A DNA stretch of 40,112 nt from Herpomyces periplanetae (lineage: Eukaryota > Ascomycota > Laboulbeniomycetes > Herpomycetales > Herpomycetaceae): contig WMKJ01000108.1 of NCBI GenBank assembly GCA_009733715.1, positions 1-40,112 on the forward strand. The letters run 5' to 3'. Numbering within the stretch: position 1 is the stretch's first letter; each line of letters starts with the position of its first letter. The position numbers and the translations under genes are program-made. The notes under the pieces are model-generated. The model did not search any database and was not told where the DNA came from. It saw nothing but the letters and a program-made list of their open reading frames with translations. Shown here piece by piece: positions 9,635 through 18,415 of the stretch.

Positions 9635-12521
9635 TTAAAAGCCAACAAGTAGCATTAAAAGGTAGCCTAATGTGACAACCACGAGGAATGTGGATATTGA
9701 TGCAATGAATCCGTTTCGAATAAAATATTTTACTTGAAGGTACCTTTGTCCTGTTCGAGAGTCCTCCATCATTATAGCTGTCATATTAGGAAATCCACTG
9801 GTTGGAAGCCCCATAGCAGCAGAGCACATCAAAGCGCCACCCATGACTAATAAGTTTGCATGGGGTTCGTGCATATTTGCACCAATATTTTTAAGAAGAG
9901 GAAGAAATATCAGGGCTGCCACCGTATGGCTTACACATGTGGCAATTAGAAGAATCATTGCACAGAAAACGAAAAATATTTGATACTGAGATAAACTATT
10001 TACACGCGAGGAAATTGCTTCAGCAAGCGTGTGTAATAGGCCAGATGAATGAACTGCGGTTCCGAGTGCAAGGCCGCCCGCTGCAAGTATAATTATGGTC
10101 CATAAAAAGTTGTTAAAATCTTCCTTGGTAAGGATACCTGAACCAAAGAATAGAATAACAGGTATTAAGGCAATGATTCCCATATCACCAAATACAGATT
10201 CAAGGTTATGACTCAAAATCCATAGTACGATAGTGAAGACTGTCGAAAGAATGATAAACCACTGAGTAAAGGTAAATTGGTCCTTCATGGGACGAATTGG
10301 AACAGTGTGCGTATTTGTGTCAGGCTTGAAACTGACTAGAAGCATGATCCAGATTAGGATGACCGAGATAAAACTGACAGGGAGAGAAATGACAAACCAT
10401 GTCGCCCAACCGGGTTCAGGAGACATATACTGTAACGCCATCAAGTTTTGAGGCGAAGCAATTGGCGAAACCATACCCCCGATATTCGAAGCTAAAGCTA
10501 CACCGAGAATTAAAGCTTTAGACATATCACTTTCAGCGGGAAGGTTGCGCAGAATACTCTGGTAGGGAAAGGGGGTAAAGGTAGTTAGTAGGAGTGTGTA
10601 TAGGTTGATAAACAGTCCCATACAATGAAAAGAAAATGTAGCATAAAATCCAAATTAAATTACCTGTATTATAGAGTAGCATAAAACGGGTGCGGCAACA
10701 TTGCTGATCCACATACTAGAAAATGTGGCCGTAAGCATAGACGTGAGCAAAACATTTTTAGGTTTAGTACCTGCTTTACTCAAGGCTAATGACGACAAGT
10801 ACTTTGCAATGCTATACTTGGATAGTGCAGCAGCGATTGTAAATCCACCAATGAGTAAGAGGATAACGGGAGACCACATGGAAGCAACGATGAATTTTGA
10901 AGCATCGTGAGAATTCATTCGTGAACGTTCAACATCATCAGTTCTAACCACACGAAGGAAGACCACTAAAACGGGAACGAGTAGTGACGTAACGAAAAGT
11001 GGAATAGCTTCAGTAGCCCATAATATGCTAACAAAAGCTAAAATAGCCAAACAGTTTTGTTGAGGTTCTTCATCGAGTAAAGGTATGAATAAAAAGAGCA
11101 AAAAGACAATAGAAGATAGAATAATTAGAGAAATTTTAGTATTAAAAAATAGCCATATGGGATAACGAAGTATTCGGAATTGTCTAATAAGACGATTAAC
11201 AAACCGGTAAGGATAAACGTATCCAAAAGGATCTTGTCCATTGATTGAATCTGTATTATTTCCTTGACCTCTTAACGTTAAACGAGGGGAAAAATCATCA
11301 TCCCCTTGTAAAAGTCCTCTATTATGTCCCGATTCATTTCCAAGCATAAGATCACTCAACCCAATATTAGCAGCCTGAGCTCTCCGCTCTATTCCAATCA
11401 TTTCTCGCCAGACTGTATTTCTTTCCCAGATAACATGTTCGCGTAAATGTAGTCTTAACTTACTCTTTGCAAGTTCTGAATTCCCCTTCGTCGTTAGTCG
11501 CGCATAAAGTCGCTCCAAAGTTTCAATCCGCTTATTCAGCCGATTCACCGTATCACGTGAAAATGTATAGGAGTTATCGAGAAGAGTAGAGAGTGTGGTT
11601 TGCTTAAGGGTACGATTGAGGATCTTATCGTACTTTTTAACCACTTTGGTAAATCCACGCCGGTTTAATTGGACGTAGGAGCGTAATTCGCAGAATGTAA
11701 CATAGGTAGTTACAACCCGATTCTCATAATTAATGGCGTCAAAGGTTATTCCAGATAATCTAATATCATTTAACCCATTCGATTCATCTTCACCGATCGA
11801 TTGATCAACATCAACATTACGATTTCGTTTGGTTAAATTCGCCTTACCATTCCCCCCTCCAATTATTCCACTCTCACAATCTTCCATTCCATTTGACTCA
11901 ATCACGTGAGAGGTGGAAGGTGATGATGGAGACGCATGGGAATTGGAATGAGGTGGAATAGAGTGATCAGGATTGCTTTGACGCCGTAAAGGTGTTATAG
12001 AAGGAAATTTTAAACTTTTGAATATGCTTCCGTGAGACAATCGTTGGTATGTAGAGGATCTTCGATGTTCTTTAGTTTTGTTAACATCATCCACCGTTTG
12101 GATAAGATGTTTAACTCTATCGTATTTATGTTCCTCCTTTAATAAATTTTCCAGATCATTATACAATTCCTTTTCTTTTTCGTGAAAGAATTGCTCAATT
12201 TTATCATGCTCTGTAACTAAAGCTCCCTTGAATACGCTGTCAACTGCATCCAGATTATTCGAAAATAACGGTTGAGTTTCCGAACTAGCTCGCGTTGAGT
12301 TAACTTGATTAACCTTACTTTCCAATGAGTAAATTCTAATTGTATAAATTTGTTAGTTTAGTCCTCGAATTTTTTTCTATCCTTAACATATTATGTAGAA
12401 TGTTCAATCTAATTTAAAAAATTCCTTTATGTCCTTACAATTTCTTCAAGTTACTATACGCGAGATAGTAATCTGCCCAATCCGGTACCGCGTTAAATCG
12501 GAGACTATGAGAAAATTTCAT
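9635..12521 (-). CDS. PHO91: SPX-domain phosphate transporter (Pho87/Pho90/Pho91 type)
   Basis: Three exons on the minus strand: 12521-12439, 12335-10664 and 10558-9635, giving 892 aa, close to the yeast proteins. Exon 1 gives the canonical SPX start MKFSHSLRFNAVPDWADYY and is joined at TT|A to LIYSLESK. The SPX lysine clusters are visible at YSNLKK (22-27) and NRRGFTKVVKKYDK (252-265); these bind inositol pyrophosphates in the family. The rest is a DASS/SLC13-like permease with about 10-12 hydrophobic segments and the motif LASNIGGMVSPIASPQN. Intron 2 (10559-10663) has a perfect TACTAAC branch site. Pho87/90 act at the plasma membrane and Pho91 at the vacuole; I cannot tell which, so the symbol is a family label. 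A CACGTT site near 13061 could be a Pho4-type element, but it is weak. Confidence 0.9.
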
Positions 12522-13164
12522 GATAAATTAAGTATAAATTGCCTTATGGCTTCATCCAACAAGCAAGCCCACTTTCTTTACCAAACAAATTCCCTTTCAC
12601 TATCACGTAAAATCTACTCTCTTGCCGCCCACTCTCTTTAATATAGACCATTCAATTCAGTTAATTTTCACTTCAACCCGCCAAATAATCTTTCCACCGC
12701 TTCCACGCCTATAATACAGTTAAACAATTCCCTCCACCTATCAATTTCAATCCACTCAAAATCACTTGTTTTTAAAATCTCTAGCAAAACTCTTGCCTTA
12801 GTCCCCGTTCCCATCCAATTAACTTCCCACAACACCCTCCGGAAAATCCTTTTCCCGCCACATCCTATTGCGGATTAATCATTTTCCTCCCCCCGTTATT
12901 TTGCCGGATAATAAGCATTTTCCACCTCCGAATGGCATTTCGACTCGGCAAAATGTGGGATCAAGAGAATTTTTGGAACGGAATAAAATAAATTAATCTA
13001 CTTCGTTTTCATCTTTTACAATCGTTTTATTTCTGAAATTTTAACGGTGGATTAATGCAGTCACGTTAGCTGATTGTAAATACTAGGTTAATTTGGTATC
13101 TTCCCCCGCCTTATCGGCGTGTGGGAGTGTGGAGCAAATTCGTTTTTAGTAAAATTTCATTGCT
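12522..13164. promoter_or_regulatory. Divergent promoter, phosphate transporter/UTP7
   Basis: 643 nt between two divergent start codons. The part nearest the transporter is AT-rich; 12660-12910 is C/T-rich with a CCCCCC run near 12892. A related TTGCGGATTAAT / TTGCCGGATAAT pair occurs at 12868 and 12901. No gene is visible. Confidence 0.5.
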
Positions 13165-14832
13165 ATGCCATCCGTATCATCATCTATTCATGAGATACCT
13201 AAAAGCTCAAAGCAAAGTGTACACGAGCCTAAGGGGAAATCTGGTCATCGAGCTCGCTTAAAACAGTTAAATGAAATTTCTCACGATAGAAAATTCGAAG
13301 AAGAAGCTCTAAAACAGTACGCTCGTGGTCCAAATGTTAAATTGGATAAAACTAATAAACGGTTACGGCCCAAAGTAATCGCCTCTTTAAAAAAACGCAA
13401 GGCTGATGCTATACTTGCCAAACAAGCTGAAATTCTTCAACCCGTTAATTCGGGTTACCTTATACCGGAAAATGAGCTAGAAAAAACCTACCGAGTAACC
13501 CAAGACGATATTGTTAATTCTGTGTCGTTGGAAACTGGCCAAAAAAAATTCTCTCTCCGATTGGAAAATTTGGGTCCCTATCAAGCTCGCTACTCTCAGA
13601 ATGGTCGACATCTCATACTCGCTGGTCGTCTTGGCCATGTTGCCACCATGAACTGGCGAGACGGCAGCCTAGGTTGCGAGTTGTTTTTGAATGAAACTGT
13701 ACGCTGCTCGACTTGGCTGCATAATGAACTCTACTTTGCCGTTGCCCAGAAGCGCTTTACCTACATCTATGACTCGACTGGCATGGAAATTCACAATTTG
13801 CAAAGTTTAATTGAAGTTACCCATATGGAATTTCTTCCCTATCACTTTCTCCTAGCTTCTATTGGTAATGCTGGTTACCTCAAATATCTTGATACGTCAA
13901 CAGGAAAAATTGTCTGTGAATATTCCACACGCCACGGCACACCCACCGCTTTTACTCAAAATCCTAGCAATGCAATAATTCATGTGGGCCACCAAAATGG
14001 AGACGTCAGTTTGTGCTGTCCATCCGTGGGTAAACCATTGGTTCAAATGTTTTGCCACCGCGGACCCGTTAGATCGTTGGGGGTGGATCGGGAAGGTCGA
14101 TACATGGTATCAACTGGACAAGATTTACAGATGGCCATCTGGGACCTTCGCATGCAAAAACTACTTAATAAGTATTTCCTTCGAGGACCCACCTCATCAT
14201 TAGCCATCAGCGATCGCGGTTTAACCGCGGTAGCATGTAGATCAGCGATAAATGTATGGAAAGGCCTATTTGATCGATTTCGTGCTACCCAAGAAAAAAT
14301 CCAAAGTCCCTATTTAAACTGGGATTCAGATGGTGATATGGTGGAAAGCGTAGAATGGTGCCCTTATGAGGACGTACTTGGTGTTGGACATTCAAAAGGA
14401 TTTTCGAGTATAATAGTTCCGGGAGCCGGAGAGCCTAACTTCGACGCCCATGAAGTTAATCCCTATGAAACTCGAAAACAACGACAAGAAGCTGAAGTAA
14501 AGCGGCTGCTGAACAAGATTCAGCCTGAATTGATAACGTTGAACCCCGAATCATTAGGCAAGGTAGAAAAGGAATTGCCAGCTTCGGATGTGAAGGAGAA
14601 CGCAATGAACTCAGATGAATTAGTTAACAAGCTTAAGGAACGAGGACGCGGTAAAAATAGTGCGTTGCGCAAGTATTTGCGCAAGCGTGGAAATCGCAAT
14701 GTTATTGACGAAACGCGCGTCAAAGTTCAAGCTGCGTTGGAACAGCGTAAGCAACGTGAAAAAGCTAAAATGGAACAACAGAAGGAAGAGTATGGACCGG
14801 CATTGGAACGGTTTGCGCAAAAGATGTATTGA
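13165..14832 (+). CDS. UTP7: U3 snoRNP WD-repeat protein Utp7 (WDR46/BING4)
   Basis: 555 aa, intronless. Utp7 is part of the nucleolar small-subunit processome that makes 18S rRNA. The N-terminal ~100 residues are basic (HRARLKQLNEI and KKRKADAI segments). A WD-repeat propeller follows at about residues 120-385, including GPYQARYSQNGRHLILAGRL, RSLGVDREGRYMVSTGQD and MAIWDLRMQ. The BING4CT region is clear at about 393-460: VESVEWCPYEDVLGVGHSKG, then IIVPGAGEPNFDAHEVNPYE. The tail is Lys/Glu/Gln-rich and ends ALERFAQKMY, as in homologues. Length matches the family. It converges on COX12, 257 nt away. The only other ribosome-assembly gene here is the Utp12-domain gene at 26.7 kb. Confidence 0.96.
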   Translation: MPSVSSSIHEIPKSSKQSVHEPKGKSGHRARLKQLNEISHDRKFEEEALKQYARGPNVKLDKTNKRLRPKVIASLKKRKADAILAKQAEILQPVNSGYLIPENELEKTYRVTQDDIVNSVSLETGQKKFSLRLENLGPYQARYSQNGRHLILAGRLGHVATMNWRDGSLGCELFLNETVRCSTWLHNELYFAVAQKRFTYIYDSTGMEIHNLQSLIEVTHMEFLPYHFLLASIGNAGYLKYLDTSTGKIVCEYSTRHGTPTAFTQNPSNAIIHVGHQNGDVSLCCPSVGKPLVQMFCHRGPVRSLGVDREGRYMVSTGQDLQMAIWDLRMQKLLNKYFLRGPTSSLAISDRGLTAVACRSAINVWKGLFDRFRATQEKIQSPYLNWDSDGDMVESVEWCPYEDVLGVGHSKGFSSIIVPGAGEPNFDAHEVNPYETRKQRQEAEVKRLLNKIQPELITLNPESLGKVEKELPASDVKENAMNSDELVNKLKERGRGKNSALRKYLRKRGNRNVIDETRVKVQAALEQRKQREKAKMEQQKEEYGPALERFAQKMY

Positions 14833-15089
14833 GTTATATGGAGTAAGGATTTACCATGACAAGGCAGCAGCTTTTAGTAGCGTTTACTGCGAGTGCTGAA
14901 CAGGCAGGCTAGTGAAAATAATACCATTAATTGAACCCATTTATTAAACAAGATAATTGTAGAATCCAATTTGTGAAACACAAGTAAACCAAGTCCATAG
15001 AACGGCCAAACGAAGCGGCGACGTGAATGGATGCGCTGGTAAAAGGATTTTACGAAAAATTGGATCGGCTAATCCGCAGGCTGTATATT

Positions 15090-15692
15090 CTATTTATCAA
15101 AATTGACGGGAAAAGTTCCAGCTTCTGTAAAATCCCGGATGAGTAAGTATTAAAGATAAAAACACTGTATAGAGAATACTCGGAGGCATACCGCGTTGAT
15201 CGTCCCAGCGCTGGATCCATGTGCCAGGGCAGAGCGAGCGACTGGCCAATTTGAACTATTATGACGTCAGCGAGATGAGTAATGAGGTCGAAGAGCGTGG
15301 GTGGAAGCTCACTTGTAGACACGGTTCGTAATCTTCTCCTTTGGCAGTGATGCACTTATGGTAATCGACGTATGTTTGCCAGCAATGCATAGTTCTATGT
15401 GAAAGTATGTTAAGGGTATGGAATTAGATGGATAAGAATATTAGAAACTTACTGGTTTTGGTTGGGAAAGCGAGCGTCGTAACCTTAGGGTGAAGTTAAC
15501 AAAAATTTCGTGGCACGCGAACATGTATCATTGTAATAATATTGTCCTGTGTAAATCATACCGGCTAAACTGAGATTAGCACTAAAATTATGACCGAAAT
15601 GTAAAACATAATTGATAAATACCTGTTACAAATTTAAACGGTTGCGAGGTTTTATTCTCGCCAGAATCATTAGCTGAAGATTCTTGGGACAT
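15090..15692 (-). CDS. COX12: Cytochrome c oxidase subunit 6b (Cox12), five exons
   Basis: Exons on the minus strand: 15692-15623, 15483-15453, 15394-15313, 15255-15192 and 15124-15090. They sum to 282 nt, or 93 aa plus stop; introns are 139, 58, 57 and 67 nt. Pieces read QPFKFVT, GYDARFPNQNQ, MHCWQTYVDYHKCITAKGED, SLCPGTWIQRWDDQR and EAGTFPVNFDK, matching Cox6b/Cox12. The twin motif CX9C (CWQTYVDYHKC) and CX10C (CLQFKLASRSLC) is complete; these cysteines form two disulfides in the intermembrane space via the Mia40 route. All four junctions keep frame and have GT-AG ends (donors GTATTT, GTAAGT, GTGAGC, GTATGC). Cox12 sits on the intermembrane-space side of complex IV. The continuous 101-codon frame through this locus is intron read-through. 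It shares a divergent promoter with the MLRQ-like gene. Confidence 0.95.
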
Positions 15693-15918
15693 TTTCTAAT
15701 TTACAATATCATATACTCATATACATATACTTAGTATATTCATAAATAAACAATTTGGACAATTTAGCATATAAATATCGTACCTTGATTGAATACTTAA
15801 ATTTTAAAGAGAAGAGAAAACTTTAATTATGATTGAGTAAATGACAACAGGTCAATTACCGGCCAAAATCAACGTTAAACTCACCCAAAAGGTTCAACCG
15901 AATTTCTTCATACAATGT

Positions 15919-15928
15919 ATCACGTGAT
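15919..15928. promoter_or_regulatory. Palindromic CACGTG site
   Basis: ATCACGTGAT is a perfect 10-bp palindrome with a core E-box, about 230 nt upstream of the COX12 ATG. It is a candidate Cbf1-type bHLH site. Confidence 0.6.
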
Positions 15929-16042
15929 CTGAACAATTTTACCCCGAATTCCGGTGATCTGGCCAATCGGACTCGAGATGTAAGTGGCTGACTAGAAGGA
16001 TAAATGAGGTGTTACATAACACTAAGCGGGAAGGTGGCGGTG

Positions 16043-16060
16043 TTAGGGTTAGGGTTAAGG
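16043..16060 (+). repeat. Short internal TTAGGG array
   Basis: TTAGGGTTAGGGTTAAGG: two perfect telomere units and one variant. It is too short for a chromosome end and lies inside a gene-dense promoter. In several yeasts such sites bind the Myb-type factor Tbf1 in promoters; here that is inference. Confidence 0.75.
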
Positions 16061-16394
16061 CATTGGTGTGACCTAGGGAAAGAGGTTTAGTGATAAGTTG
16101 AAGGTAAAGAAGCGTAAGCGGAGGCTTAAGTGTTCATAAGTGTGAATTTAACCATAAGTGTTGTTAACCTGGGTGAAGTAACGCTACATTGTAATTATAA
16201 ATTGCTTATTCCTAAAAAGTTGGCACGTGACAGTGTTTATCTAATACGGTTTATCCTGGGGTGTCGTAGAAAGTTTTTTTTGGGAAAAAAACGGTAATCG
16301 TTGATTTGGCGTACAAAAAAAAGTTTTCAAGTAAATTGTGTACTAGGTACCAGCAAATTTATATTACTATCTATTGAAAAATTACGTGGTCACT

Positions 16395-17122
16395 ATGATT
16401 ATGTCTCGATTAGTGGCGGCTCGACAAGCTAAGCTCTTTTATGCTACAAGATCGAATCGTATGTATAACTTGAGAAATTATTCGGCCAAGGTATGTAAAC
16501 GCTTAGCAGTTAGTTAACTGTAATTTTCCACAAAAGTTAAAAGGAACAAAAACACTAAAACGAGATCAGCGGTTCGTAGTTTGTGGACCCAGCTAACAGT
16601 TTGCCAGATTGAAAAAACATCGGGTAAGAAAAGATTGTAAATATGCGCGTCAACTTCACTAGTGATACCAAAGCGTGGAGTTGTACATCTCGACCGTTAA
16701 GGTTGCGTTGCCAAAAAAATTGTGAAATTCGTTATCGTCCAACCATTTGGTTAACGTGACACTCTAGCTTCCGAAAAACCGCGTGCTGGTATACCTCTTG
16801 AACTCTATCCGTTGGGTAGGTGTACGCACTTTCTTGTGGTGTTGCGCTTCCGGCAAAGCTACATTTCCTTTTTCCATGTTATATTGAGCCGTTTGGATAA
16901 AAACTTGCTAACTTTACACTTTTTGACCTGAATTAATCCAGGGATCGTGGTCGGGTTAGTGGCATTTAATTAAATAAACGAGTATACGCTCAGTAATGAG
17001 TGTAGGTTGTGCAGTAACTGATCAATAGCAGAGGTGCCGTTGTACTGGCTGTGTACTCTCTAGGTAGAAAGTTAATTACTGAACCGGCTCTACGTTTAAA
17101 ACGACAAGGATCACCACAATGA
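16395..17122 (+). CDS. Small mitochondrial MLRQ/NDUFA4-like protein, microexon gene
   Basis: Proposed exons: 16395-16490, 16608-16623 (16 nt), 16768-16815, 16942-16954 (13 nt) and 17032-17122, summing to 264 nt, 87 aa. Exon 1 encodes an Arg-rich, acid-free presequence ending RNYSAK, typical of matrix-processed proteins. Exons 3-5 give RAGIPLELYPL, GIVVG, then AVVLAVYSLGRKLITEPALR: a short intermembrane or matrix segment, one membrane span and a basic tail, as in the B12D/MLRQ (NDUFA4-like) family. Donors are GTATGT, GTAAGA, GTAGGT and GTTAGT; branch-like GCTAAC, GTTAAC and GCTAAC precede the first three acceptors. Alternative for the first junction: donor GTAAAC at 16495 joined straight to exon 3, skipping the 16-nt exon, also keeps frame. 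The family call is tentative; existence of the gene is well supported. Start could be the ATG at 16395 or 16401. Confidence 0.68.
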
Positions 17123-17258
17123 TCAAGATTTGCGTAGCCAACGTACCGTGATAATTGTACCAACCTACGCATGCGTCTAACTTCAGCCTAAATTTCCCAC
17201 GTTTGCTTTCCACGTGTCACAAATCAACACGTGATATTCACGATTCACCAGTTGGGAG

Positions 17259-17867
17259 TTAAGTGTCTTTTGGTCCAGCCACTTCTAGGTCGGTTAATTT
17301 TTGAATGTTTGCCAATGTAAATGGATCATCATCACTATTCATATCCAAATTTTTATCCGAAGTTAATTCGTTTTTAGCAATCCAGCCCTCCTAAAATATA
17401 TAACAGATTAGATTTTAGTAACTGAAAAATTATCCGTAGTTTACCCGTGTAGTTATGTGAACTTGGTGAAATTTGCGAAATAAACAAATACACATAATCC
17501 CTTAAATATTCATGCTTACCTGTCTCCAGATAGCCTGAGAACTATTAATTCCTTCATATTGCTCCCGGAACGGTCTGGCTATTTCAACTTTAATAACTTT
17601 ACCATATAGTTCACTTTGATTCATATTATCTATAGCTTCAACAGCATCTTCATGACTCTCAAATTCAATATACGCAAAACCACGATGAACATCATTCTTA
17701 GTCTGAGGTTCGGCTTCGGGTAAAACTATTTCCGCAATATCACCAAATGGAATAAAAGCTGCCTCTAGAGCTTCAACCGTAACACTTTGATCTAATCCAC
17801 GAACATGAATCGTACAGTTTAACCTTGAAGCATTATTCAAAAGTAAAGATTTTGTATTTGATGCCAT
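17259..17867 (-). CDS. Small RRM protein (Cyp33-type RRM, no cyclophilin domain)
   Basis: Two exons, 17867-17520 and 17390-17259, giving 159 aa. The RRM occupies about residues 17-95, with RNP2 TIHVRGL (19-25) and RNP1 RGFAYIEF (62-69), plus AAFIPFGDI and AIDNMNQSELYGKVIKV. This resembles the RRM of cyclophilin E (Cyp33/PPIE) and matches the small fungal RNP proteins in which the RRM is followed by a WxQEG motif: here AIWRQ at the end of exon 1 is spliced to EGWIAKNEL in exon 2. No isomerase domain follows. Intron 17391-17519 has donor GTAAGC and acceptor TTTTAG. The ATG at 17867 is the first in frame; the frame extends upstream only with non-ATG codons. A role in splicing or mRNA metabolism is likely but unproven. 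Convergent with the MLRQ-like gene; two CACGTG sites (17211-17216, 17228-17233) lie in the 136-nt gap. Confidence 0.88.
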
Positions 17868-18415
17868 TCCGGTAAAATATTTGTCATTGATGATGCCGCG
17901 TACAATCAAATCTACCCCGATTCCCCCAACAATCCCCTTTCCCGTCACCCTCCTCTATTCTTCATCGTGAGCTTACTCATCCACCACGCAAAATCTTACT
18001 TCCGTCCTATTACTAACCTAGTACCCAGCCGGAATTATGATAATGCGTAAATGAGGGGTCAAGTGACTGCTTACGTTAAGAGGTTGAAATGTCACGTATG
18101 TTATAAGTGATAAAGACGTGTTGGGCCGACTTTGAATTCTTTGAGCGTGGAAATTAAGATAATTTCTCTTCTTTAATGTTCTTCGATACATTTTCTGCGT
18201 GTATATGGTCATTTTGTGGGAGGTGTATTTGGATATATTTTATGTTTTTACGCGTGTTTTCTGTGAAAATTTGAATTGTAAAGTTGAGTGATTCGTTAAA
18301 CTGGTGACTTTAGTATTGAAGTCTCCATTTCACCCATCCAGGTCTTGTCTACTGCGCCGTGCGCGCTTATGAGCGAGCTATAGTCATTTATTTCTTTAAA
18401 TCTAGTTAATTCAAT
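17868..18415. promoter_or_regulatory. Divergent promoter, RRM protein/SEC31
   Basis: 548 nt between divergent start codons, AT-rich, with a more GC-rich patch (GCGCCGTGCGCGC) at 18353-18365, about 50-60 nt before the SEC31 ATG. No further gene or clear motif is visible. Confidence 0.5.

Larger units (their letters stand above)
15693..16394. promoter_or_regulatory. Divergent promoter of two mitochondrial genes
   Basis: 702 nt between the COX12 and MLRQ-like start codons. It holds a palindromic ATCACGTGAT (15919-15928), a CCAAT box (15963-15967), a short telomere-like array (16043-16060) and another CACGTG (16224-16229). CCAAT (Hap2/3/5) and CACGTG (Cbf1-type) sites are known control elements of respiratory genes in yeasts; their use here is inferred. 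Confidence 0.6.

Noticed and set aside
15050-15355. A continuous 101-codon minus-strand frame
   Set aside because: It reads through COX12 exon 3 and then mostly intron or wrong-frame sequence; the spliced model explains the locus.
16043-16060. Telomere or subtelomere boundary suggested by TTAGGG units
   Set aside because: Only two perfect units plus one variant, inside a promoter with housekeeping genes on both sides.
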